NCBI RefSeq assembly: GCF_011393025.1
Contig: NZ_JAAOEO010000006.1
Span: forward strand, 248,001-312,000
From: Neobacillus terrae
Lineage (GTDB): Bacteria > Bacillota > Bacilli > Bacillales > Cytobacillaceae
Direction of reading: 5' to 3'
DNA: 64,000 nt
In this document: positions 26,717 to 34,162 of the stretch, piece after piece
How positions within the stretch are numbered: position 1 is the stretch's first letter
Layout: the number at the start of each line of letters is the position of its first letter
Position numbers and translations under genes: made by a program
The notes under the pieces: model-generated
What the model was told of the DNA's origin: nothing
Seen by the model: the letters and a program-made list of their open reading frames with translations, nothing else
Database searches by the model: none

Positions 26717-27487
26717 TTAGTCAAGGAAATCTGGCTGTTCCTTGACAATCCTGTTCCAAAGCGGCTGGAATTGGAACCATCCGGCTTCATGTGTTCCTAC
26801 CTGGCCTCTTGTCACCTCTGCATTCTCCGGTTCTATTAGTACAGGAGTTCCTGCTGCCTCAGCCAGCAACTGTGCCTGACATGAGCGTTCCATAGTAATA
26901 AACCACCAAACCGCTTCGTCAACCGTTTTTCCCACTGTAAGTAAGCCATGGTTTCTTAAAATGCATGCCTTATGGTTTCCAAGTGCCTTTCCTATTCTTT
27001 TTCCTTCCTCGGTGTCCAAAACTACACCTGTATAATCATCAAATAACGAATGATCATTATAAAAGGCACAGGCATCCTGTGTGAGCGGATCGAGCAGTCT
27101 TCCAAGTGAAGACCATGATTTTCCGTAAACAGAATGGGAATGTGCAGCGGCGATGATGTCTGGCCTTGCTGCATGGACCTGTGAGTGGATAGCAAAAGCG
27201 GCACCGTTGACCGGATAGTTTCCTTCGACTACTTTACCTTCATGATTACAAAGGATAAGATCGGATGCCTGAATCTGGCTAAAATGAACACCATAGGGAT
27301 TTACCCAAAAATGGTCTTTCTTTTCAGGATCCCTTGCCGTTATATGGCCTGCTACACCCTCATCAAAACCAAATTTAGAAAATAGTCGAAATGCCCCTGC
27401 AAGCTTTTGCTTTAAATGAAGACGCTCCTCCTCAACTGTTTGAAAAACAGGAGGTTTATAGTTTGCCTTATATTCTTTAACTGCCAA
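26717..27487 (-). CDS. Class II aldolase/adducin-domain protein
   Basis: A 256-residue protein of the class II aldolase/adducin family: GHITARDPEKKDHFWVNPYG, then the metal-binding AAHSHSVYGKSW (two His) and RNHGLLTVGKTVDEAVWW (third His). These ligands are intact, so a Zn-dependent retro-aldol or related lyase activity is possible. It starts with TTG at 27487 after AAAGGAG. It belongs to the group with longer N- and C-terminal ends than the sugar-phosphate aldolases, whose substrates are mostly unknown. Confidence 0.85.
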   Translation of the reverse strand: MAVKEYKANYKPPVFQTVEEERLHLKQKLAGAFRLFSKFGFDEGVAGHITARDPEKKDHFWVNPYGVHFSQIQASDLILCNHEGKVVEGNYPVNGAAFAIHSQVHAARPDIIAAAHSHSVYGKSWSSLGRLLDPLTQDACAFYNDHSLFDDYTGVVLDTEEGKRIGKALGNHKACILRNHGLLTVGKTVDEAVWWFITMERSCQAQLLAEAAGTPVLIEPENAEVTRGQVGTHEAGWFQFQPLWNRIVKEQPDFLD

Positions 27488-27511
27488 TTTTATCGCTCCT
27501 TTATTATATTT

Positions 27512-28282
27512 TCAGGATAAGAACGACCTGCGATTCAGCCATTGGCCCCCATCCACGGTAATACAGTCACCGTTTATAAAGGCAGCTTCTTCTGAAGTTA
27601 AAAACGAGGCTACATTAGCAATCTCTTCTGGAAGAGCAAGTCTTTTTAAAGGTATGGAGGAAACAGTACGCTGATAAGCTTCTTCTGATCCCCATAGCCG
27701 GTCTGCTCCACCTGTATTTGCGACTGGTCCCGGTGCAATAGCATTCACACGTATTCCATATTTGGAGCCCCATTCAACAGCAAGCGTCCTGGTCATGGCG
27801 AGAACACCCGCTTTGGCACTGGCAGAGTGGATGACACCAGGTCCGGATGTCCAGGCATAGGTGGCGAGGATATTAATGATACTCCCCTGCACTCTGTTTG
27901 CGATCCACTCTTTTCCTGCAGCCTGGCTGAAATAAAAGGTTCCATTTAATACGATATTTATTACCGCATTCCATCCGTTGAGGGATAAATCCTCGGCCGG
28001 GCAGATAAAATTTCCGGCTGCATTGTTGATTAGAGTGTTAAAGCTGCCAAATCGAGCTTTAGTTTCCTGTATCGTTCTTTCTATATCCTCCGGGCTTCTT
28101 ATATCCATCTCAACTGTTAGAAGCCTGTCGGTATTTTGGTCGATTTCTGTGGAAGCCTGGCTTAGTTTATCTTTGTTTCGGCCAGTAATGACTACATTTG
28201 CTCCTTTATCGAGGAATTTTTTAGCCATCGCTTTGCCAATACCACTGCTTCCTCCCGTGATAATCACTGTCTTGCCATTCAT
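27512..28282 (-). CDS. SDR, probable 2,4-dienoyl-CoA reductase (FadH-like)
   Basis: A 256-residue SDR with ITGGSSGIG near the start, NNAAGNFICPAEDLSLNGWN and HSASAKAGVLAMTRTLAVEW. The catalytic YxxxK of classical SDRs is replaced by SxxxK, and NAAGNF is present, both features of the peroxisomal/mitochondrial DECR and Bacillus FadH (YkuF) group. It would reduce 2,4-dienoyl-CoA with NADPH so that polyunsaturated acyl-CoA can re-enter beta-oxidation. The ATG at 28282 follows AAGAGGTG. First gene after the second 21-bp array. Confidence 0.85.
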   Translation of the reverse strand: MNGKTVIITGGSSGIGKAMAKKFLDKGANVVITGRNKDKLSQASTEIDQNTDRLLTVEMDIRSPEDIERTIQETKARFGSFNTLINNAAGNFICPAEDLSLNGWNAVINIVLNGTFYFSQAAGKEWIANRVQGSIINILATYAWTSGPGVIHSASAKAGVLAMTRTLAVEWGSKYGIRVNAIAPGPVANTGGADRLWGSEEAYQRTVSSIPLKRLALPEEIANVASFLTSEEAAFINGDCITVDGGQWLNRRSFLS

Positions 28283-28304
28283 CCAGAACACCTCTTATGG
28301 ATAG

Positions 28305-28331
28305 CAATAAACCCAGCAAATATGCCGGGTC
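28305..28331 (-). terminator. Possible terminator hairpin between dehydratase and FadH-like genes
   Basis: On the minus strand ACCCGGCA / TGCTGGGT forms an 8-bp stem with one G-T pair, followed by TTTATTG. It may separate the operon that ends at 28547 from the one that starts at 28282. Confidence 0.5.
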
Positions 28332-28381
28332 TTTGGGTTAAGTTTTCAAAATAACGGAAATGGGGACGGTTTTTGAAGTTT

Positions 28382-28507
28382 TGTAAAATACGGCCCCATT
28401 TTTGTAGAATACAAAGTATTTTCTGTAGAATAAGCGGGATTTTTTGTAAAAAGAGACTTGCTTTTTGTAGATTAAGTAGTACTTTTTGCAGTTTAGTTGC
28501 CCCTTTT
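28382..28507. repeat. 21-bp-period TGTAG array (array 2)
   Basis: On the plus strand TGTAG, TGTAA or TGCAG recurs at 28382, 28403, 28424, 28445, 28466 and 28487: six anchors at an exact 21-bp period, each usually preceded by a T run. Read on the minus strand the units are YTACARAAA plus 12 variable bases. In that frame the anchor encodes Leu-Gln-Lys/Asn with synonymous changes (CTG, CTA, TTA for Leu; CAA, CAG for Gln), giving a heptad-like peptide, but there is no convincing start site. Lies between the MaoC gene and the FadH-like gene. Confidence 0.75.
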
Positions 28508-28546
28508 GCTTCCGCAAACCTCTTTTGGGTCACTAATTATAGTTAC

Positions 28547-28954
28547 TTAATCTTCATACTTTTTATAAACAACTTCACCGTTTATCACGTCAGCACCTTT
28601 TTGATTTATCGCTTTAACAAGGAAGCTCAGCTTGTTTGCTTCTTTTTCCTTCAGCTCTGCTTTGAGGGTGATTTGATCGTTTAAGAAAACCATGCCTCTG
28701 AAGCGGATTTGGTAATCTTGTATAAATCCCTCTTCATAATAAGGAGTAAACAGCTTCGACAAGTTGCCCATCGTCCACATACCATGGGCAATGATACCAG
28801 GCAGACCGGCCTTTTTTGCTTCCTCATCGATTGTATGAATTGGGTTAAAATCGCCTGAAGCACCGGCATACTTAATCAAAGTAATTCTGTCTACAGGCTC
28901 CAATTGGATATCTTCCAGCGAATCGCCAACTTGAATCTCCTGAAGTGTCATCAT
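28547..28954 (-). CDS. MaoC-like hotdog dehydratase subunit
   Basis: A 135-residue single-hotdog protein. The hydratase/dehydratase motif lies around residues 29-50: YAGASGDFNPIHTIDEEAKK, with catalytic Asp and His, then GIIAHGMWTMGNL. It acts on (R)-3-hydroxyacyl thioesters. Its first bases overlap the end of the partner gene by 4 bp, so the two subunits are probably made in equal amounts and pair like mycobacterial HadA and HadB. Confidence 0.88.
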   Translation of the reverse strand: MMTLQEIQVGDSLEDIQLEPVDRITLIKYAGASGDFNPIHTIDEEAKKAGLPGIIAHGMWTMGNLSKLFTPYYEEGFIQDYQIRFRGMVFLNDQITLKAELKEKEANKLSFLVKAINQKGADVINGEVVYKKYED

Positions 28955-29400
28955 GGAACCAACACCTTCCTTACTGCTTCCGAAATAATAACGGTTGATT
29001 TAGAAGAAAAGACAATCTGTCCTGATGTATCTTCTCCAAAGCTTTCAAGAACAAGGAAGCCCATTTCTCCCATCGTTCCTTTTTTTTCGAAATAGTTCTT
29101 AACCTCGGAATAGCAATAAATATCTTCACCTACCAACAGAGGCCTTTCATAATGGAAGGTTTGCTCTCCGTGGATCAAGCCTTTGTTAGGAAGATTCAAA
29201 TCCTCAATGGTTCCATAGTCGAAAACCCTCGGAAAGGTAGGTGGTGCGATATTGCCTTTATATCTTGAATTGCGGCCGGTTTCTTCATCCAGATAAATAG
29301 GATGAAGATCACCGATGGATTCTGCAAATTTTTTAACCGCACCGCGTTCAACTGAGTTTTTCACTTTGGCAGATTGCTTGCCTATCAAATGCTTAAACAA
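28951..29400 (-). CDS. MaoC N-terminal-type (FAS1-like) dehydratase subunit
   Basis: A 149-residue protein of the MaoC_dehydrat_N group: IGKQSAKVKNSVERGAVKKF at the start, IGDLHPIYLDEE, then APPTFPRVF and the HGEQTFHYERPLLVGED segment. This half lacks the full catalytic motif and stabilises or lengthens the acyl tunnel in two-subunit dehydratases. TTG at 29400 is favoured because GAGG lies 10 nt upstream; the GTG at 29409 is too close. With the SDR at 29427 it may form a reversible hydration/oxidation pair for (R)-3-hydroxyacyl-CoA. Confidence 0.85.
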   Translation of the reverse strand: MFKHLIGKQSAKVKNSVERGAVKKFAESIGDLHPIYLDEETGRNSRYKGNIAPPTFPRVFDYGTIEDLNLPNKGLIHGEQTFHYERPLLVGEDIYCYSEVKNYFEKKGTMGEMGFLVLESFGEDTSGQIVFSSKSTVIISEAVRKVLVP

Positions 29401-29426
29401 TTCTTCCACACCTCATTATATTAGAA

Positions 29427-30191
29427 TTAAGTTTTTGGACCGCCAGCTACATAAATAACCTGGCCGTTTACAAAGGAAGATCTTTCGTCTGCAAAGAATG
29501 CAACTGCATTGGCAATATCAGCTGGTTTGCCACTTCGGCCAACAGGAATATTGGAGACACTGTGTTTGATAAGCTCCTCAAACGGAATTCCGATTCGGGC
29601 TGCTGTTTCTTTTGTCATTTCCGTTTCAATAAAACCTGGGGCAACGGAATTAGCAGTAATCCCATATCTGCCAAGCTCGATTGCAAGTGTTTTTGTAAAG
29701 CCTTGTAAACCGGCTTTAGCCGCAGCATAGTTAGCCTGACCACGATTTCCCAAGGCAGAAGTAGAAGATATATTGATAATTCTTCCGTATTTTTGCTCTA
29801 CCATATATTTTTGTACGGAACGGGCTGCGTTAAAGGAACCTTTTAAATGGACATCCATTACCGTTTGCCAGTCTGAATCTGTCATTTTAAAAAGAAGATT
29901 ATCACGGATGACTCCTGCATTATTTACAAGAATATCAACCGATCCAAAGGTGTCGTTAACTTCTTTTACAGCCTGCTCAACCTGTTCTGCTTCTGTTACG
30001 CTAGCAACTTTTGAAAATACTTCATAGCCTTTATCACGAAGTTCGTTTGTAGTTTCGGCGAGTGCCTCTTCATTTAAATCAATGAAAGCTACCTTAGCGC
30101 CTTCTTCAGCAAAACGTTCAACAATTCCTTTTCCAATACCACGGCTGCCTCCTGTTATGAATGCAACTCTGCCCTCAAATCTGCCTGTCAT
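29427..30191 (-). CDS. FabG-like SDR (3-oxoacyl reductase type)
   Basis: A 254-residue classical SDR with TGGSRGIG (residues 11-18), NNAG near 90, INISSTSALG and the catalytic YAAAK near 152, plus the FabG-like ending PGFIETEMT. The second strand ends in FIDLNEEAL, where Asp suggests NAD(H) and so an oxidative role. It lies directly upstream of the two dehydratase genes. The ATG at 30191 follows GGGAGG. Confidence 0.9.
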   Translation of the reverse strand: MTGRFEGRVAFITGGSRGIGKGIVERFAEEGAKVAFIDLNEEALAETTNELRDKGYEVFSKVASVTEAEQVEQAVKEVNDTFGSVDILVNNAGVIRDNLLFKMTDSDWQTVMDVHLKGSFNAARSVQKYMVEQKYGRIINISSTSALGNRGQANYAAAKAGLQGFTKTLAIELGRYGITANSVAPGFIETEMTKETAARIGIPFEELIKHSVSNIPVGRSGKPADIANAVAFFADERSSFVNGQVIYVAGGPKT

Positions 30192-30231
30192 TAGATTACC
30201 TCCCAAAAAATTATGTTATCGCTTACATTTT

Positions 30232-31410
30232 TTAAATATATTGGCCCACTTTGACATGTCCTTTGATGAGATTTCTTGCAATAATCATGCGCTGAATTTC
30301 ATCAGTTCCATCGTAAATTCTCCAGAGTCTTGCTTCACGGTACCATCTTTCAATTGGCAATTCTCTTGTATAACCCATTCCGCCATGGATTTGCAACACA
30401 CGATCAACTACGCGGTTACCCATATTGGAGCCATATAATTTTGCCATTGAAGCCAGGTGGCGGTTATCTTCACCAGCATCAAGAGTGAACGCCGCATTTA
30501 AAACAAGCCATCTGGCAGCTTCAATTTCAACTGCAGAGTCAGCAATTTGCCACTGAATAGCCTGGCGTTCAGCAATCGGTTTCCCAAAAGTTACACGTTC
30601 TTTAGAATAATCAATGGCCATTTGCAATAGACGCTCGGCAGAACCTACTGCTCTTGCTCCAACGATCCATCGAGCGAAGCCAATCCATTCAAGTCCTAAA
30701 TTATAGCCTTTGTGCAATTCGCCAAGAATGTTCTCCTCAGGCACTCGCACATTATCAAATACAAGTCCGGCTGGGCCCCATTCTCCCATCGTATGTATAT
30801 ACTCTGATTTCCAGCCCATGTCCCTGTCTGCGATAAAGCAGGTTACACCTTCACGACCTCTTGTTTCCTGGTGCCTTTCTTTATCGGTAATTGCAATAAC
30901 CATAACGAAATCGGCTTCATTACCGCCAGTAATAAATGTTTTCTCGCCGTTTAGAACCCATTCATTGCCGTCTTTTACAGCTGTCATTTTAATGTTTTGT
31001 GTATCGGATCCAGCACCAGGCTCTGTCATTGCAAAACAGGACTTTTTCTCGCCATTAATGGTTGGGATTAAATATTTTTGTTTCTGCTCTTCATTTCCAT
31101 AGTAAAGAATATTATCGGCTGAACCTCCAAATTGGAAAGGTACAAATGTTTTAGAAACTTCCATTAAAACAATTGCCATCATCATTTGGCCAAGATCTGC
31201 ACCGCCATATTCTTCAGGTGTGTTTATGCCCCAGAAACGGGCTTCCTTTGCTTTAAGCTGAAGCTCTTTTAATTTTCCCGGTGGAAGGCTTGGTTTTCCT
31301 TCTCTTTCATTTCTAAGAACATCATTTTCAAGCGGGATAAGTTCTTTTTCTACAAATCTGCGAATCGTTTTTTGAACCATTTTTTGCTCATCAGTCAGCC
31401 TTAAATCCAT
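30232..31410 (-). CDS. Acyl-CoA dehydrogenase with Asp at the usual catalytic Glu position
   Basis: A 392-residue acyl-CoA dehydrogenase: CFAMTEPGAGSDTQNIKMTA, WVLNGEKTFITGGNEADFV, DYSKERVTFGKPIAERQ and IHGGMGYTRELPIERWYRE. The segment IYDGTDEIQ has Asp where many family members have the catalytic Glu (YEGT), so the base may be Asp here or located elsewhere, as in isovaleryl-CoA dehydrogenase. First gene of an operon that continues with the FabG-like SDR and the two dehydratases; a TetR-type operator lies 74 bp upstream of the chosen start. Confidence 0.9.
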   Translation of the reverse strand: MDLRLTDEQKMVQKTIRRFVEKELIPLENDVLRNEREGKPSLPPGKLKELQLKAKEARFWGINTPEEYGGADLGQMMMAIVLMEVSKTFVPFQFGGSADNILYYGNEEQKQKYLIPTINGEKKSCFAMTEPGAGSDTQNIKMTAVKDGNEWVLNGEKTFITGGNEADFVMVIAITDKERHQETRGREGVTCFIADRDMGWKSEYIHTMGEWGPAGLVFDNVRVPEENILGELHKGYNLGLEWIGFARWIVGARAVGSAERLLQMAIDYSKERVTFGKPIAERQAIQWQIADSAVEIEAARWLVLNAAFTLDAGEDNRHLASMAKLYGSNMGNRVVDRVLQIHGGMGYTRELPIERWYREARLWRIYDGTDEIQRMIIARNLIKGHVKVGQYI

Positions 31411-31483
31411 ACCTTTCACTCCATTCATAGTCTGGTAATCTAGTTTTTTACTATAAAAATTATATTAAATAAATATCCGTTAC

Positions 31484-31501
31484 ATACCAACCGGTAGGTA
31501 T
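31484..31501. promoter_or_regulatory. TetR-type operator 2
   Basis: ATACCAACCGGTAGGTAT, extendable to a 22-bp palindrome (31482-31503). Second copy of the island's operator, upstream of the dehydrogenase operon that starts at 31410. Confidence 0.75.
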
Positions 31502-31569
31502 GTTAGATTAATTCTATTCCGAAATTTCAGAAATAACAAGTTTTTTGATTTAATTTTTTAAAATTAATA

Positions 31570-31603
31570 GGATAGTCCTCCCTCATATTCAGGAGGACTA
31601 TTT
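31570..31603 (-). terminator. Terminator after the acyl-CoA dehydrogenase gene at 31606
   Basis: Stem ATAGTCCTCC / GGAGGACTAT with a ten-base loop, just after the stop codon at 31606. Confidence 0.85.
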
Positions 31604-31605
31604 TT

Positions 31606-32823
31606 TTATTTAAGCGATTCCTCGATTGCAGGCTCAAAGGGCCACGCTGGCAGTGTTTTCGATAATGGTTTGTCTGTACGATATCCTAAAGCATATTCAC
31701 CCTGCATAACCGTATGAATCTCACGTGTTCCTTCATATATTACAGGCGCCTTAGCGTTTCTTAAATATCTTTCAACTGGATACTCATTTGAAAAGCCATA
31801 GGCGCCGTGTATTTGAACAGCATCATTTGCTGCTTCATAGGCATAATCACAGGACTGCCATTTTGCCAGCGAGGTTTCCCTGGTGCAGCGCTTGCCTTCA
31901 TTTTTCAGCCAGCCTGCGCGATAAACAAGGAGGCGCGACACCTGAAGCCCTGCTTCCATTTTTGCAATCATTTGCTGGACGAGCTGGTGGCGGCCGATTT
32001 CCTTGCCAAAAGTACTTCTTTCATGGCAGTACTTTAGACTTGCTTCAAGGCTTGCCATGATCGTTCCGCAAGCACCTGCTGCAACAGTGAATCTTCCGTT
32101 ATCCAATGCTGACATCGCAATTTTAAACCCTTCACCTTCCTGGCCAAGGAGATTCTCCTTCGGAACTCTAATATTATCAAAAAAGAGTTCACCCGTATTT
32201 CCGGCGCGAATTCCAAGCTTTCCTTTTATCGCTTTAGATGAAAAGCCATCCCAGGTTCTCTCTACAATAAAGGCGGATATTCCATGATGCTTTTTACTCT
32301 TATCTGTATAGGCAAAAACAAGGAAATGGTCTGCAACATCACAGAGGGAAATCCAGGTCTTCGAGCCATTTAATAAATAGTGGTCACCCTTGTCCACAGC
32401 TGTCGTCTGCATGGCGGCCACATCTGAGCCTGCATTTGGTTCGGTTAAGCCGTAGGCTGCAACCTTCTCACCCTTTGCCTGAGGAATTAGGTATTTACGT
32501 TTTTGCTCCTCCGTTCCCCATTGCAACAGAGTCATACTATTGAGACCTGTATGAACGGAAACGGCAGTCCGGAAGGCAGTATCCCCTCTTTCCAGTTCTT
32601 CACAAACGATAGCAAGGGAATTATAATCCATACCGCAGCCCCCATACTGCTCAGGAATACACACACCCATTAGTCCTAGCTCGGAAAGCCTTTTTAAAAT
32701 ACGAGGCTCAAAATGTTGATTCTCATCCCATTCCTTGATATATGGCATAATCTCTTTGTCTACAAAACTTCTAACAGTTTTTCTTAAAAGCTCCTGTTCT
32801 TCCGTAAAAGAAAAATTCATCAT
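31606..32823 (-). CDS. Acyl-CoA dehydrogenase (glutaryl-CoA dehydrogenase-like group)
   Basis: A 405-residue acyl-CoA dehydrogenase: YGLTEPNAGSDVAAMQTTAV, YCHERSTFGKEIGRHQ, QIHGAYGFSNEYPVERYLR and the catalytic Glu in VIYEGTREIH. The order of motifs and the TREIH ending are like the glutaryl-CoA/short-chain branch, but substrate Arg residues cannot be assigned by eye. It has its own terminator and a short palindrome upstream, so it is probably a separate transcription unit lying between two TetR-type-controlled blocks. Confidence 0.9.
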   Translation of the reverse strand: MMNFSFTEEQELLRKTVRSFVDKEIMPYIKEWDENQHFEPRILKRLSELGLMGVCIPEQYGGCGMDYNSLAIVCEELERGDTAFRTAVSVHTGLNSMTLLQWGTEEQKRKYLIPQAKGEKVAAYGLTEPNAGSDVAAMQTTAVDKGDHYLLNGSKTWISLCDVADHFLVFAYTDKSKKHHGISAFIVERTWDGFSSKAIKGKLGIRAGNTGELFFDNIRVPKENLLGQEGEGFKIAMSALDNGRFTVAAGACGTIMASLEASLKYCHERSTFGKEIGRHQLVQQMIAKMEAGLQVSRLLVYRAGWLKNEGKRCTRETSLAKWQSCDYAYEAANDAVQIHGAYGFSNEYPVERYLRNAKAPVIYEGTREIHTVMQGEYALGYRTDKPLSKTLPAWPFEPAIEESLK

Positions 32824-32842
32824 CGCTCTCCATCTCCTTGTT

Positions 32843-32859
32843 ACATAATATTATTATGT
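32843..32859. promoter_or_regulatory. 17-bp perfect palindrome upstream of an acyl-CoA dehydrogenase gene
   Basis: ACATAATATTATTATGT (8-bp arms, one central T) lies 20 bp upstream of the start at 32823. It differs from the TetR-type operators and may be a separate operator or just an AT-rich promoter element. Confidence 0.4.
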
Positions 32860-32883
32860 TTATGTTTATAAGTAATAGGAAAA

Positions 32884-32911
32884 CGGACTCAAAAAGCTAA
32901 AATTGAGTCCG
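32884..32911 (-). terminator. Terminator after the Fe-alcohol dehydrogenase gene
   Basis: Stem CGGACTCAA / TTGAGTCCG followed by TTTTCC on the minus strand, 13 bp after the stop codon at 32924. It closes the operon that runs from about 39132. Confidence 0.8.
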
Positions 32912-32923
32912 CTTTATTTTGTT

Positions 32924-34138
32924 TTATTTTACTGTTAAAGGCACTACCTTCTGGCCAACCGCCTGGATAAGCTCCTTAGGCATTGGGAAGGAAACCGAAG
33001 CAGGGTCCTTTGCAACCGCTGCTGCTGCCCTTTCAAGGTCCTCTTCTGATAGATTGTACTGTGCAAAGTCCTCAGGAAGGCCTGTTTTATGCTGAAGAAG
33101 GCGCAGCTTTTCAACCACCTTCGCTAAAACAGTGCGCGGCTCGTCAGCTGCATCAGTATCTACTCGAAGTGCTTCAGCTAGTTCAGCAATTTTTGGCAGA
33201 TAAAGATCAGGGACATATTCCATGACAACTGGCAGGAAGACTGCGTTTGCCAATCCGTGTGGAATACGGAACAATGCTCCATATGCATGGGCAAAGTTAT
33301 GGACTGGAATAGCATTTAAGGCAAAGCTGAAAGCAGTAATACCCATTAAACTTGCCTGGAGCATTTCCATTCGGGCATTTACATTCGAACCATCAGCCAC
33401 AGTAAGGGGAAGATTTTTTTCAATCAGGCGAATAGCATGGAGGGCATGGGCATCTGTTATAGCTGTTGCACTTGGAGATGCCAAAGCTTCAATCGCATGT
33501 GTTAAAGCATCAAATCCTGTAAATGCGGTAATTGCCGGCGGAAGACCAACCGTAAGGTCTGGATCTAAAACCGCAATATCTGCACTGATAAATGGATTGA
33601 TAATATTGCCTTTCATTTGGATCTCTTCATTAAAAATAACAGCGATTGGTGAAACCTCGGAACCTGTACCAGCAGTAGTTGGAACTGAGATATGAGGAAT
33701 CGCCATAAATTGAGCCTTAGGGAACTGTTCAAAGCGGAAGCCGCCAGGAATAGCATCCTTGATATCGGAAAGGCCATTATAAAGGGCATACTTCACCCCT
33801 TTTACAGTATCAAGCACACTGCCCCCACCGACAGCCAGAAGTCCGTCAGCTCCTACTTCTCTGGCATATCTGACAGCTTCATTCACACAACGGCTTTCTG
33901 CATCCTGGGAAATGTCCAAATAAACGCCGGCCAGCTCAGGTCCGGAACCATGAGAAGTTAATTCAAAAATTTGAGCTACTTTTTCAACTACTCCTGCTTT
34001 TTCCAGTCCGCGATCACTGAATAGTACGACTCTCTTTGCCCCAAGTCCTTTAAACAAATCTGGGACAAGTGCCCTTGAATTCGATCCGCTGTAGATAGCA
34101 GATCTAAGCATAAATTGTGATAAAGTTGTCGTTTGCAT
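32924..34138 (-). CDS. Iron-containing alcohol dehydrogenase
   Basis: A 404-residue group III alcohol dehydrogenase. The NAD-binding region is LLAVGGGSVLDTVKGVKYAL, followed by VPTTAGTGSEVSPIAV. Metal ligands appear as FDALTHAIEA (Asp, His), and HNFAHAYGALFRIPHGLANA (His residues). Expected reaction: NAD(P)-linked alcohol to aldehyde or ketone, or the transhydrogenase reaction known for hydroxyacid members. The ATG at 34138 follows GAGGTGAAGCGG. It is directly downstream of the aldehyde dehydrogenase gene, so alcohol-aldehyde-acid oxidation is a likely sequence. Confidence 0.92.
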   Translation of the reverse strand: MQTTTLSQFMLRSAIYSGSNSRALVPDLFKGLGAKRVVLFSDRGLEKAGVVEKVAQIFELTSHGSGPELAGVYLDISQDAESRCVNEAVRYAREVGADGLLAVGGGSVLDTVKGVKYALYNGLSDIKDAIPGGFRFEQFPKAQFMAIPHISVPTTAGTGSEVSPIAVIFNEEIQMKGNIINPFISADIAVLDPDLTVGLPPAITAFTGFDALTHAIEALASPSATAITDAHALHAIRLIEKNLPLTVADGSNVNARMEMLQASLMGITAFSFALNAIPVHNFAHAYGALFRIPHGLANAVFLPVVMEYVPDLYLPKIAELAEALRVDTDAADEPRTVLAKVVEKLRLLQHKTGLPEDFAQYNLSEEDLERAAAAVAKDPASVSFPMPKELIQAVGQKVVPLTVK

Positions 34139-34162
34139 CCGCTTCACCTCAATATAAATTTT

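Noticed and set aside
18619..28507. CRISPR array
   Set aside because: The 21-bp units have only a 5-base conserved word, no constant repeat and no spacers of CRISPR length; no cas genes.
28279..28533. Open frame with LQK heptads as a real protein-coding gene
   Set aside because: GTG start without a ribosome binding site and overlap with the next gene's start; kept only as part of the array observation.
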